From the NCBI RefSeq assembly GCF_020283565.1, contig NC_060064.1, positions 9,786,266 through 9,850,265 on the forward strand: a stretch of 64,000 nucleotides of DNA. The letters run 5' to 3'. This DNA comes from Trifolium pratense (taxonomy: Eukaryota > Streptophyta > Magnoliopsida > Fabales > Fabaceae). The position numbers and the translations under genes are program-made. The notes beneath the pieces were generated by a model that was not told the origin of the DNA, ran no database searches, and worked only from the letters and a program-made list of their open reading frames with translations. Below are positions 23,912 to 37,060 of this stretch, in pieces (within the stretch, counting starts at the first letter, position 1; the number at the start of each line of letters is the position of its first letter).

Positions 23912-24880
23912 TGTCATCAATTATAAAGACAAAAAGAAAAGAACTTTATTGGCCTTGAAGTTTCTTGGCCTCCTTGCCTCCTCCTTAGAGTTATCCTACT
24001 CTATAGTGAATATTCAAAGTGTTGAATATTTTGGAATGAAGTGGAATGAATAATTGTGAAGGACGAAGGCTCTATTTATAGTTTTACAGCTGGATTTGAA
24101 CTTTTTCTGCGCACCCATCGTGGCCACGATGGCGTGTATTTTCGCCTCATCGTGGCCACGATGGATCCTATCGTGGTGCGATGGAAGATTTTTCAAGATT
24201 TTCTGCATATTTTTCAAGTCATCATTGTGCCACGATGACAAGCCATAGTGCCACGATGGTAAAGATTTTCAGCAGATTTTCTTCAATTTTATCCGTTTCT
24301 CATCGCGCCACGCCCAAACTCAGCATGGGTACGATGGTGTGCTGCTTTATTCCATTTTTTTACCCTTTTTTGCTGTTTTTTCCACTTTTCTTGCTTCTGG
24401 TCCTTGTGTCTTCATTGTTCCCGATATTTGCTTGCTTTTGATCTTTAATTACTATAAAACTACTCTAATCTACTACTCAAAACATCATATAATTGGCTGT
24501 CATCACAACCCCACACTTAAACTGTTGCTCGTCCTTGAGTAACATGCTTGTCAAACAAAATCGTCAGCTAGACAACAGATAACTTAGATGACAGACAATT
24601 CACAACCTTTATTATTTTGTCGGCAATGGTACCACCGATTTTCACTGCAGCGATCATGCCCAATCAACGCTTGGTCCAAGAGATGGCAATGATAGCAAGT
24701 ACAACAGATGTCCACAAGAGTCCATGTTCAACTTTTTCTCTCTTCTCACATTTTCGCTCATAATTGAAAGGGTAACTCTCAATCGTCGCGAGACCTGCCA
24801 TTTTACCATAGCCGTCAGATATTTTTTACACGAAATTATTTAACACTATAAGAATCTATTTTAAGAAAATCTATAACAAA
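23912..24880 (-). repeat. 3' end and LTR start of a minus-strand retrotransposon
   Basis: Read on the minus strand, '...gagcaacagtttaagtgtgggg' at about 24492-24535 resembles the 3' internal end and polypurine tract of Tat/Athila elements. An LTR-like sequence starting TGATGACAGCC follows, with a TATA box (tataaatagag, about 24071-24082). The sequence abuts the plus-strand LTR end at 23911 without a target duplication I can define. No ORF remains. Confidence 0.4.
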
Positions 24881-24888
24881 CAGGCCCA

Positions 24889-25380
24889 TTATTCCCTATG
24901 TTCCTTTTTAAGTGTCATTTTAACATAAAACTCTTTAACCAAGATACTGGGTCGTTGGAGTTTTTTTTTCTTCCCTATTCTACCCTCATTTTGAAAAAAA
25001 TATATTGCTATGTAGTAAGAAATATTTACACAAGAAAGAGAAGAATCCACAAAATTAGGGAATTTGACCAATACAAAATTGGCTAAAAATTCTTGAGAGA
25101 AAGTGATTATAATTTGTAAGTGTTAAATACAAATTCTTCTCTTTCTTGCATAAAAAAATTCTTACTAAATAACATTTTCCTTTGAAAAAAGAAATGTAGT
25201 TATTGAGAAAAAATGGATTAATTTTATGAAAAATGTGAAGTATATCGAGAGAATAAGAGTATAATTGACAAATTATAACTTTAAATTATCAAAACAACAG
25301 TTAAATAGGAACAAAATAATTCTTCTAAAACGAAACTTAAAAAAAATAGAGAAAGTAATAAAATAAAACGGGACAATCTA
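24889..25380. mobile_element. candidate Stowaway/mariner-like MITE
   Basis: The left side 'ttccctatgttcctttttaagtg' resembles the CTCCCTCCGTTCC-type termini of Stowaway elements. The right side holds the inverted counterpart (AAACGAAACTTAAAAA...AAACGGGAC). The interior is AT-rich and non-coding. The ends are not precise and no TA duplication was confirmed. Confidence 0.3.
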
Positions 25381-25538
25381 ATATAGTCTTTCCTTTGTAA
25401 AGAAAATAAACAATTCTGTAAATTTTCCACTTCTCTAATTAGTTGCTATACTAAAGACATTAATTACTAGCTACATTTAGAGTCACTAGAATATTTGATA
25501 TAAAAAAATAAAAAATGAACTCCTTCTATCACATATTA

Positions 25539-26390
25539 GACCATCTCCAATGGTGTAGTACCTATTAGGTACTTATGATACTTATTAGGTACTACCATTG
25601 GAGTACCACCCATTTGAGTACCTATTAGGTACTACTTCTAAAATAAGAACCCTCTCTCTCCTCTTGGACCCACCTTATTTTTCATTAAAATATTATTTTC
25701 ATGAGCCCACTTTATTTTCTATATTCAATTTGAATTAATGGTACAAAAACACAATTTTATTTTTGTACATCACAAAAGCATAATTTTTGAATTGGCATGC
25801 CTCTAAAAAAATTTAATGTCAACCATATAGACGTTGGTGCAATATTCGGTAAATAGAACCTAATATAATATGGGGTATTATTTAGCCGATGGTATTTATC
25901 CATAATGGGCTACACTTGTCAAGAAGAGCACAAATTCAAGATAGGCGAACTCATCTTCAACTTCAACATGATCTTGTCGAGCATATTTGGCAACGTTTTG
26001 GGCATGATGATCAACAAAATTAATTGTTTTTAAAATTATGTAATGTTATTTTAAATTATTTTTTTAATTATCTAATTCTTAAAATTTGGCAATATTATTT
26101 TAAATTAAATTTTGAATTTTAATTATTTTTCGAATTATAAAAAAAAATAGTACATACTAATTTTGTAATCATTCAATCAATTTATATTATAAAATATATA
26201 ATTAAATAATAAGTTATTTGTAATAATGTGAAATTATTGATGGGACTCATTTTAGAACTTTTTAAGAAGTGCTCCATTGGAGGGGTTGAGTACCTATTAG
26301 GTACTATTATTAAAAAATAATAAATTAGTGATGTGTCAATGTGGGACCCATTTAAGTACTCAAAGTTGGAGTGCTCCATTGTGGATGATC
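25539..26390. mobile_element. PIF/Harbinger deletion derivative
   Basis: 852 bp between a 3-bp TTA duplication (25536-25538 and 26391-26393). Termini GACCATCTCCAATGG and, inverted, GATCATCCACAATGG are of the type found in PIF/Harbinger elements. The words TACCTATTAGGTACT recur near both ends. Transposase remnants lie inside, which supports the family call and shows it is a shortened autonomous element. Confidence 0.8.
25867..26020 (+). pseudogene. PIF/Harbinger transposase remnant
   Basis: The frame from 25867 reads NMGYYLADGIYP-stop-WATLV, matching the conserved YYLADGIYPxW block of PIF/Harbinger DDE transposases, with a TAA at 25903-25905. About 20 bases further on, another frame reads like the usual C-terminus (HLQLQHDLVEHIWQRFG). 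The catalytic core between these blocks has been deleted. It is not functional. Confidence 0.7.
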
Positions 26391-26427
26391 TTAGTAGCTA
26401 CATTTAGAGTCACTAAAATTTTTAATA

Positions 26428-29400
26428 CTGCAGCATGCCCAAGGAAAATGAACCGCAAAATTGGGCTATTTACTCTACTTGTAACTAAGAGGGAGGTCTA
26501 TGTTATTGCTATACCTAATCCTACTTGGTATATCTTAGGCTAAACTTCCAAATTCCATTCCTACATTAATACTTTAATATTTAAGTATTCGAGTTCTTAC
26601 CATTAATTCCTATAACTGGGATCAATATTAGCCTTCATTGTTTCCAATTTTTTATATCCAATATGCCAGATTGCACATGAATTTAATCTACATTTTTAGT
26701 AAAGGATTGCACTGGAACCTTAAAATATGTGTCTTGAGTAATAAATAGAAATTTTCAAAATAGGGTAGATTCGTTTAGCGAGTTCAATCTCGCTTAGCGA
26801 ATTTGACAGGACAAAACCCAGTTTGCAGAAAAAACAGAATTTCTCAAAATCAGTCCTTACTCACTAAGACTCATTTTAACAGTTCCAGGGCAGAGAAAAT
26901 GTCATTTATAAACAGTAGATTAAAACCATAAACATATCTAACACATGCATTAACATTTAGGGCATTAATCTTTGACTAACTTGTATCTAGCTACTTACTA
27001 AAATTTTATCATAAACCGGACAAAATTAATCCTAGCTAACCTATCCAGTTCCAACTTCCAATCAATTTACATGCATTAAGGATCATTTTTAGGCCATACA
27101 TAACAGCACAAAGGGGAAAGTAATTGATCACTAAATATGAGTTCATAGTAAATTAGCATGTAAATTATCCTAATCCTAATACTTAATCCATCCAAATCCC
27201 AACCTAGACATAGAAATGAAGGGAACATAAATATGGGTAGGTTGTCTATCTAAAGGAACTCACCTCAAGTAATGATAAATCTTCAATTAATAGCTATCAT
27301 GGATATTATTATAAGAGTTAGAATTTGAACACCAAATTCTTCAATTATTCACACTTAAAATGTGTGAATCTAACTAAATTACCACACGATTTAATTATCC
27401 CCTTAACATAACTTCCACTAAAGTTTGGTCCTTTAGCAATTTTCTACGAAGTTTTTCATAGAAGGCCCAAGTTTTCTTGTTTTGTTTCCATAGGTTCATT
27501 TCTCAGTAGCTAATTATAGTCGAGGTGTCAGACATTGAATGTGGAATGTGGATATCTCTCTTGGTTAATATTTGAATTTTGATTCGTTATGTTGTTAAAG
27601 TCTAACTCATTTCGTTAGACTCAACCCTCTTGTTGCCAATGAGATTTGTTGTACAACTTTTTTTTCGGTATTTAAATATGTTATAACAACAAACTAAAGA
27701 CAACTACCTACTCACACAAGTTTGATATTTAAGTATGATTTCTGCATAATTATGCAGAAGATATTGCATACTAAATGAGATCAAATTGGAGGGTTTATTA
27801 GGTCTTGAAATTCTAAGTCCTAATTGTTCCAAGAGCATAACCCAACTACCTAAACCACTTGTAATTTTTGAAATGACTCATATTTAGACTTATCACAGCA
27901 TAAACCAAAAGATATTTATACTTACAAGTGAAATTTGTAACTATTTTTACTTACCGGTATAATCTGCAAGTATTTGTAATAAGGCTCGTGTACTTCCATT
28001 AAAAAGTAACATTATACTCCACGCTGAAGTCAATATATGATTAAGTTGGGTGAGAGGTTTAGAATGAGACATACCTTAATAAGTGACAATGTGAGGCTTA
28101 TATAGAAGGAGGTGGTATTGGGATTGGGTCAGCCCAAAATCTACTCCATAACACTAATATTTTTCTCTCTGCAACAAGATTGAGTAGAAAGTCAAATCTG
28201 GTAAAGCTGATGTATGGAACTAAAAATTGTGCTAAAACCATTACATCAATTCTAATCAAACTAGAGCAGAATACTAGCTTAACTTCTAGTCTTGAATGCA
28301 TTATGCATACAACAATAGAGCACAATAACTATATAGTACCACAATGCTTTTATGAATGTTGATAGTATCATTTTTCTCTCAAGACTAGCATAAGATCGTA
28401 TAGTCTCTATAACTATATAAAAAAGTTTATGAATGAACCATCCTATCCGGTGTTACCACTTGTAGGCTCGACAAGAACAATCTTTTCAACCATTTGATAG
28501 TTATGACAAGAACAATCATCTCAAGAAAAATTGAAATTTAGAGCATACATTCAACAATATATGGACAACACAAATGTGGTTGAACAGGTCAACTTCAAAA
28601 AAAAGCCCTTGGAAATACACAGCTTCTCTATATTACAGCAGTGCAATGCTGTTGAATCTATATTACAACAGTGCACTGCTGTTGAACAAAGCTTCTCTCT
28701 ATATAAGAATTTACGAACAAAATATGGTCTTTGTAAACTTTGAATCTATCCTTGTGTCCACAAATAATCAAAGAGAAAATTGAGCTACACTAAAAGACAG
28801 TAGAATCACATTCCTATCTATGCAGACAATTTAAACATTGTGATTTTAAAAAATTAGCATACACCTCTATCATAAATTTGAGAGGTGAAACCCAAGCTAA
28901 TAAAAGAAAGTAGAATTTCCCAATAATCATGCAATAAGGAGTGTCTAGCATAGCCATAAAGTCACAGTACAATTGCAAGAAAATGTCATACTAAAGATTG
29001 TCCAAAAAGAAAGGTCATCACAACAAATACTAAATCCAATTACTAAATCCAAGACTTGCATTTACAATTATCAACACAAATCTAAGGCTATCTGATTGAT
29101 ACGCACCATCATTTTATCCGATTTTCATAATAAGTCAACAAAAAGAAAAAGATTAATCAGAATATTAGACTTTCATAATAAGTCTGCAGTCAAAAATATT
29201 GACAGATACACTGTCCACCATATAATGCTTTCTAGAAATAACCTCCCTTTGTGATCCCATTGAGAATTTGATACTGCCCAATACAGCAGTGAGTACTAAA
29301 TTGGAGAAGGTAACACCGAGTACTAAACACATTTACAGTTCAATTCCCATGCTGTGTATAGTAATTAATGGTTGTGTTCAATCCAGGTGCACTGCATTTA

Positions 29401-30170
29401 ATGTTTGTGTATCAAACATTTGCATTTAAATTTTGGATTCTGAGTCTCTGCATTCATATTTACAAGTAGATATTTATAGTAAAATTCATATTGCTTAAAC
29501 CAACTAGATATATTACTCAGATATACCACATAATTCTATTATCCGCCCTATATAACAAATTCAACCCCCTCTCTTCTCATAACTTATCCCCTCGCCCTAT
29601 TTGAATGACTCTTAAGTGGACCTTGGACAATTGGGACTACAAGGACATACAAGGTACCTACCGGAAACCTTATTAGTAAGCTAATCTCTTAGAAATGAGT
29701 ATTGGACCTAACTCATCCTTACAAAACCGGCTTATAAGGTGAGGGTTGCCAAAGCTATATAAACGCTACACAGGCCATATCTCTTAGCAATGTGGGACTA
29801 AATCCACCCCTTCACACCCAACACAATGAAGGTGTTGGAGGCTGCAATGAAGGCAACTCAAATGCCGCAATTAGGCAGATGGGGGCGGACCGCAATGAAG
29901 GCAGAATATCCAACACACCCCCTCACGCTCAGGCCCAATGGGCCTGAAGCGTGGACGATGCGGGAAGCCCAACAATAGATCTAGGATAGGCTCTGATACC
30001 ATGTCAGATTTTCAAACACAAGCACACTCCACTTTGCATTTGCAAAATCATTTCATATTTTAGTTACAAAATTGCATCTAGGGAATAGGGTCATCAAAGC
30101 ACAATAGATACCATTCATGCCTTTTTTAATGAAACCTCAAATATGCATATACTAGTTTTAGTTAGTGAAC
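26428..30170. repeat. non-coding duplication block 1
   Basis: Much of this interval recurs in the same order at 30505-32285. Shared landmarks are 'actgcagcatgcccaagg' (26428 and 30501), a TCGTTTAGCGAG/CGCTTAGCGAA pair (26770 and 30786), an ATTATGCAGAAG segment (27750 and 31670), and 'aagtggaccttgga' (29615 and 32054). Block 1 additionally holds 27.87-29.21 kb, which is missing from block 2 but echoed at 40.4-41.3 kb. No credible coding exons were found. Confidence 0.65.
29687..30015 (-). mobile_element. TRIM-like retroelement fragment inserted in block 1
   Basis: The paralogous block reads straight through 'aagctaat|caaacacaag' at 32120-32135. Block 1 has about 330 extra bases between those words, so this is an insertion with a visible empty site. 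The insert contains CTCTGATACCA (inverse of an initiator-Met primer site) near its right end and a CTATATAAACG TATA-like motif near 29755. This suggests a small LTR (TRIM-type) element on the minus strand, incomplete on one side. Confidence 0.5.
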
Positions 30171-30174
30171 TCCT

Positions 30175-30500
30175 TTCGTCACATATTAATTGTCACATTT
30201 GTGACCAAATTTTGTCCCATAAAAATTGTCACTATATTTCCAATTGCAGAGACTAATCCCCTTACGCACTCTTTAAAGACTTTAAATAGTCAAATACGAC
30301 GATTATTATGAGATAGACGCATATTAATACGTATTTTTACATATGGAATTAAAGGCATTTCAATAAAAGTTAATGACTCAATAAAAGTTAAAAGATAATA
30401 ATAAAATAAATGGGACACTCGCTAATTTTTTTTTTTTTTTTTGCGTAAACCGGATATTCTCTGCGCCAAATGGGCGACACTCTCCCTAAAAAATTTAACA
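30175..30500. mobile_element. candidate MITE between blocks 1 and 2
   Basis: 'ctcctttcgtcacatattaattgtcac' on the left and its rough inverse 'aaataaatgggacactcg' on the right look like Stowaway-type ends. A T tract lies at about 30429-30442. The boundaries and duplication were not resolved. Confidence 0.3.
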
Positions 30501-30504
30501 CTGC

Positions 30505-32285
30505 AGCATGCCCAAGGAAAATGAACCGCAATTCGGCTATTTACCCTACTTGTAGTTGTAACTAAGTATTTAATTAATCTAAGAGGGAGGTCTATGTTAT
30601 TGCTCTACCCAATCCTAATTGGTATATCTTAGGCTAAACTTCCAAATTCCATTCCTACGTTAATACTTAATTCTTATATGTCAGATTGCACATGAATTTA
30701 ATCTACATTTTTAGTAAAGGATTGCACTGGAACCTTAAAATATGTGTCTTGGGTAATAGATAGAAATTTTCAAAACAGGGCAGATTCGTTTAGCGAGTTC
30801 AATCTCGCGTAGCGAATTTGACAGGACACAACTCAGTTTGCAGAAAAAACAGAATTTCTCAAAATTAGTCCTTACTCCTTACTCACTAAGACTCATTTTA
30901 ACAGTTCCAGGGCAGAGAAAATGTCATTTATAAACGGTAGATTAAAACCATAAACATATCTTAACACATGCATTAACATTTAGGGGATTAATCTTTGACT
31001 AACTTGTATCTAGCTACTTACTAAAATTTTATCGTAAACAGGACAAAATTAATCCTAGCTAACCTATCCAGTTCCAATCAATTTACATGCATTAAGGATC
31101 ATATTTAGGCCATACATAACAGCACAAAGGGGAAAATAATTGATCACTAAATATGAGTTCAAGATGCATCAATTTAAGCAATTGAGAGAAAGTTAAAGGG
31201 AACCTAATTCTCATCAATTTCATAGTAAATTAGCTTGTAAATTATCCTAATACTTAATCTACTAAATTGTGTAAATCTAACTACTAAATTACCACACAAT
31301 TTAATTATCCACTTAACATAACTTCCACTAAAGTTTGGTCCTTTAGCAATTTTTCTACGAAGTTTTTCATAGAAGGCCCAACTTTTCTTCAAGTTTTTTT
31401 GTTTTGTTTCCATAGGTTCATTTCTCAGTAGCTAATTATAGTCGAGCTGTCAGATATTGAATGTGGAATGTTGATATCTCTCTTAGTTAATATTTGAATT
31501 TTGATTCGTTATGTTGTTAAACTCTAACTCATTTCATTAGACTCAACCCTCTTGTTGCCAATGAGATTTGTTGTACAACTTTTTTTTGGTATTTAAATAT
31601 GTTATAACAACAAACTGAAGACAACTACCTACTCACACAAGTTTGATATTTAAGTATGATTTCTGCATAATTATGCAGAAGATATTGCATACTAAATGAG
31701 ATCAAATTGGAGGGTTTAGGTCTTGAAATTCTAAGTCCTAATTGGTCCAAGAGCATAACCCAACTATCTAAACCACTTGTAATTTTTGAAATGACTTATA
31801 CATTGTCCACCATATAATGCTTTCTGGAAATAACCTCCCTTTGTGATCCCACTGAGAATTTGATGCTGCCCATGACCCTCCAACAATATATAACAAATAG
31901 GGTAATTCCTCATGTCCATCCCCAATTGGAAAAGTTAGCACCAAGTTTTCAAATATACCCCATAATTCTATTATCCGACCTATATAACAAATTCAACTCC
32001 CTCTCCTCGTAACTAACTCACCCGCTTCTCAAATTTTCCTCTTCGAATGACTCTAAGTGGACCTTGGACCATTGGGACTACAAGGACATACAAAAGGTAA
32101 CTACTGGAAACCTTATCAGTAAGCTAATCAAACACAAGCACACTCCACTTTGCATTTGCAAAATCATTTCATATTTTAGTTGCAAAATTGAATTTTGGGG
32201 TCATCAAAGCACAATAGATACCATTCATTCCTTTTTTAATGAAGCCTCAAATACGCATATACTAGTTTTAGTTAGTATTATCAGT
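30505..32285. repeat. non-coding duplication block 2
   Basis: A shorter copy of block 1. It lacks the 27.87-29.21 kb part and the TRIM-like insert. No coding exons were seen. Confidence 0.65.
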
Positions 32286-32339
32286 TTATTTTAAGGTAAA
32301 GTATGTACCACTACGACCTTATTTCATCTCCAATTGATC

Positions 32340-35300
32340 TGTTGGATACCAAGATTGCTAACACTCATTTAAATATGATTTCTACATAATTATGCAGAAA
32401 ATGTTTGTATACTAAAGGACACAAAATCTGAAGGTTTAGGTCTTGAAATTCTAAGCCATCTTGCATCATCACCTCTGATTTTGTTAACTAACTATCCATA
32501 TACTTTTATAATGATCTAAACAACTTGTCATTCTTGGAATGATTCGTTTCTAGTATTATCAGAGCATAAAGCAATTAAAGTATGAGGTGTTAATTCTTAT
32601 AACCCCCTTCTAAAAGCTGCAAACACAAACCTGATTATGCAGATTAAGGGAAAGGAAACAAGCTAAGTTGTTAGAAGATAGGAGGTTAGAGTTATCCTTT
32701 CCTTTCTTCACTATGTCTCATCTCATTCTACTTTGCCTTTCAGGATCTTCTCCAAATACCAATTGGGCCTACAAGGACATATAAAGTACCTACCAGAAAC
32801 ATAATAAGTAAGTTAATCCAACACAAGCACACTGCACTTTGCATTTGCAAAATTACTTCATCTTTTAGTTGCAAGATTACATTTAGGGAATAAGGTTATC
32901 AAAGCACAATAGATACCATTCATTCCTTTTTGTCTTTAAGGCAACAACTAGATTTCACATCAGGCGTCATCCAAAAACTTTGGGTCAACAAGACACTCAA
33001 GTCACACTGCATTTTGCATTTGCAAAATCACTTCATATTGTTGTTGCAAAGTTGCATTTAGGGACTACGGTCATCAAAGCACAATAGATACCATCCAAAC
33101 CTTTAATTATGAATAAAATTTCATATTAAAATTGCATTTTGGGCAAAAACTAGTTTTGGCATTAAGGCATCATCCAACTTTTTTGGGCCATAGTGGGCTC
33201 CAGTATACCACACCACCCTTCATAGATAATGAAAAAAGTATTTCAACTCGGCGACAGTTTCACAATTAGGGTCATAAAAGGACAATAGATACCACCCCTT
33301 AAATCATATGATTACAATTTCATATGAAAATTGCATTGAGGGCCATCATCCAACTTTTGCATTATGAATAAAGAGTTCAAAATGCATTTTACTCGAAGGC
33401 CATTGAGACATCCATCCCTTAGAAAATTTAAAAAACAAAGTATATCCATCGATTCCGACGACAGATTTGGGGGGTTACTAGGGCCATATACTCCACCCCT
33501 TTTCAATTAATGAAAAAAGATTCCATCTCAAAGTGATCAGGGTTTTGTATTCCCTGTTAAATTTTGATTTAGAAAATTGAAAGTTCAATTTATTTCAAGC
33601 AGAAGATTGAAAAAACTTGAAATTGAATGATCAAGAATGAGAGAATTGGCATCCCATCATCGTTCCTAATAAATATTGATTATAAACAATACGGGACAAA
33701 TATGTTAGAATGAAAATTCCAAAAATGTGCAAAACTCGTAACTATCAAAATATTGTCTTTCAAAATATTTGTGCACCAAATAGGGTTTTGGGAGACAACA
33801 TGTTTACTCAATTAAGTTTTTTTTTCTAACATGAATTATCAAGAATAAAAAAATCAGTATCACAACATGTATCAACCGTACACAATATTTAGAATGAAAA
33901 TCCCAAAATTACTAGCACATGTTTACTCAATTAAGGTTTATTTTTCTCAAGCAGAATGTTCTTGAATATTCAAGAATGAGAAAATATGTGGAATGAAAAT
34001 TAAAAAATTACCGTAGCAAACGTAAAAGGAATATGTTTCATTTTCTTGATCAAAACTTAGATGTTGCAGATGATTGAAGGATCCAACGTTGATTCGTAAA
34101 AGTTCGATCAAGAAACGACAATGCGTGTTTCATTCTTTTCTTGAAGAAAAAGAACCTGACAGAACAATGAAACAAGTATTGCGTAAACTCTAAGCCACGT
34201 AACATAGAAAGAGAGAAGATGAGTGGGCTATATAATCTATCTCAAGGACTCAAAATCAAAGCATGCAAATATGATTTCTACATAATTATTCAAAAAAAAT
34301 TTGTATACTATTAAGGACTCAAAATCAAAAGGTTTTGTTAACCAGCTATCCATATACTACTATGATGATCTACAACACTTGTCATTCTTGAAATGATTCA
34401 TATTTAGTCTTATCAGAGCATAAAGCAATTAAAGTATGAGGTGCTAATCCTTACAACCCCCTTCCAAAATCCAAAATCAACCTTACATGCCAATGATGCC
34501 AATAAGTACCACTTGCCATATGTCTAATTATCATGTAAATTAGTCAATTAACAAACAAGTAGCATTCAAAGCATATTATAAACTAGTCTCGTCATACAGC
34601 AACAAAAAAATATTTGATACACAAAACCAAAGCATGTAATCTCAATCATGTTCACCACTAAGACAAACCTTCTACACATGAATTCCCCTGTTGACCATGA
34701 TAATTGAACTTCGTCCTTTCAAATAGAGAATCAAGTCACTCACAAACCTCATTATGCCGATCAAGGGAAAGGAAACGAGCTAATTTGTTACAAGATAGGA
34801 GGTTAGATTTATCCTTCCTTTTCTTCACTAGGTCTCATCTCATTCTACTTTTATAACTTTGCTAATAGTGCCTTTCAGGATCTTCTCCAAATACCAATTT
34901 GGCCTACAAGGACATATAAAGTACCTACCAGAAACATAACAAGTAAGCTAATCCAACACAAGCACACTCCACTTTGCATCTGCAAAATTACTTCATCTTT
35001 TAGTTGCAAAATAACATTTAGGGACTAAGGTTATCAAAGCACAATTTAGGAACCATTCATTCCTTTTAAGTCTTTAATGCAACAACTAGATTTCACATCA
35101 GGCATCATCCAAAAACTTTGGGTCATCAAGACACTCAAGTCTATTTGTTATAGATTAAAATAAAAGTTATTTTGATATAAATCAATACGAAACTCCATCT
35201 TTATAGCAAAGGGAAAAAAAAACTATCTTTCAAAATATTGGTGCTACAAACAGTCTTGGGAGTTGGGACATAACATGTTTGCTCAATTAAGGTTGTTGTT

Positions 35301-36120
35301 TTTCTCAAGCAGAAGATTGAATGTTTTCGAATAGTCATGAAAGAGAAAATGTGTATCGCAACATGAATCAATGCAAATAAGTTGGAATGAAAATTCAAAA
35401 ATTACCGTATCAAACCAAAACAAATAGTATCTTTCAGTTTCAAAACATCGGTGCTGAGTAGGGTCTTGGGACAGAGTGCGTATTCAACTATAAAGAAAGG
35501 ATGACATTCTGCCACGAACACCAATCCTATGTATGCCAATGTCCACTTGTATGCCAATCCTCAGTGTCTAATTTTCCTCCTCAGCAAATAATTCAAGTCC
35601 AGACAAAGAAAATAAATTTAGTACTTCTAGTATGAGAAACCCAGAACTTCAAGTATGCCAAACAATTCAACCATGTTTGAACTCATAAAGCCAAGACAAA
35701 CAACTACAATAAAAAATCTTTGAGAGTTCCATCTCATCAAGCTGAAGTAAACTACAAGTAACAAATTGAATAGATAGCATACGAATTTGCAGAAATTTTT
35801 TACTTGGAATGAGGACTACTTTTTAAAATGAAGAGATCTCGTGAGCTTGAAAACATAGATTCTCCGGTTCAAGCTATTTAGAAAATTTTGACATAATAAT
35901 TTAAAAGAATTAGCATACATCACTATCGTAAATGAGACATGGAATCAGACCAAAATAAAAGGCACATATGTGATATAACCAAAACCCAAGCTAATAAAAG
36001 AATTTGAATTTTCGCGGTAATTATGCAATAATTACAAAACAATTCTAAGAAATTTCATATGATGTGCCAAAATTTAGCAAAGTAACATCAGGCAAATAAA
36101 AGCAAGATCCCAAAAAAAAC
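32340..36120. repeat. non-coding duplication blocks 3 and 4
   Basis: Two further diverged copies. 'atgatttctacataattatgcag'-type sequence, the 'tatcagagcataaagcaattaaagtatgagg' stretch and 'cttctccaaataccaatt' appear at about 32.38-32.8 kb and again at 34.27-34.9 kb. The words 'agaagattgaatgttcttgaatattcaagaatgag' recur in variants at about 33.6, 33.96 and 35.3 kb. No ORF is convincing. Confidence 0.6.
34005..34240 (-). other. first-exon-like segment with TATA box, copy 1
   Basis: On the minus strand, TTATATAG near 34227-34234 is followed by about 200 bases that end at a splice-donor-like CG|GTAATTTTTT near 34010. The same segment recurs at 42575-42765, and its 3' edge recurs at about 35400. 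Such conservation among diverged blocks suggests the 5' end of a duplicated transcription unit. Short frames in it do not agree between copies, so coding is unlikely. Confidence 0.35.
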
Positions 36121-36159
36121 ACCTGATATATCTACCATAAGCCAAAGCTCATAAGAGAC

Positions 36160-37060
36160 TGAATTGCACCGATATTTAATAATATATAAAATGCCACATT
36201 TAGAACGAGTGTCAAACCTGGCCACAAAAGTCACAGTACTTATGCAAGAAACACCTGCTACATTCCGAAAGAATTGTCATCGGTCATCGCAGCAAGTTTG
36301 TCTGCTGCAAAATCAAGAGGGTGTACCCACTATAGGATCAAGTGATTCAATTCATGAACAACAATTTTGTACCCAGCCTATAAGAGATCACATATATTCA
36401 ATTACTAAATCAAAGACTTGCATTTTATAATTATCAACACAAATCTAGTGCTATTTGATTCTTATACCAACACCCATCAAATTTTATCAGATTTTCATAA
36501 AAGGTCTACAGTAAAAATATGGACCGATACAACCTCGTTGTGGTTTCCTTCATCGATCACACGATGCAATGATGCAAGCATCCTTATATAGGTGGTCAGC
36601 ATAAAGCCATAAAGCCATATATAAGAAATAGTTCAGTTGAGTCCGTTTCTTTGTTATCTCGCTTCAGTTGATTCGTTTCTTCCTTAGAGAATTCCTTTGA
36701 AACTGTTACCCAGTAGGCTAATCCAACACAAGTCACATTGCATTTTGCATTTGCAAAATCACTCACTGTATATTGTTGTTGCAAATTGGGCAACAACTAG
36801 CTTTCGCATTAAGGCATCATCCAACGTTTTTGGGTCATGGAGGGCTCATGTATACCACGCCACCGTTCATAGATAATGAAAAAATATTTCATCTCAGCTG
36901 ACAGTTTCACAATTAGGGTCATAAAAGGAAAATAGATACCATTACCATCCCTTAAATCATATGATTACAATATAGTATGAAAATTGCATCGAAGGCCATC
37001 ATCCAACTTTTGCATTATGAATAGAGTTCAATATGCATTTTCCTCGAAGGTCATTGAGAA
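36160..37060. repeat. non-coding duplication block 5
   Basis: It matches parts of 28.9-29.1 kb, 33.0-33.4 kb and 40.9-41.9 kb ('aagtcacagta...tgcaagaa', 'ttaaggcatcatccaac', 'taccac...cttcatagataatgaa'). On the minus strand near 36.19-36.30 kb a Cys-rich stretch (CSRCFLHKYC) can be read, but stops flank it and the other copies do not keep it. Confidence 0.5.

Noticed and set aside
24889..25380. Firm Stowaway MITE call with TA duplication.
   Set aside because: Termini are too eroded to fix the ends, so it is listed only as a low-confidence candidate.
31204..31413. 69-codon minus-strand frame in duplication block 2.
   Set aside because: The paralogous copy at about 27.4 kb has different reading frames, so coding is not conserved.
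36164..36430. 88-codon plus-strand frame and a minus-strand Cys-rich stretch as a zinc-finger gene.
   Set aside because: Homologous blocks at 28.9 and 41.0 kb do not keep either frame.
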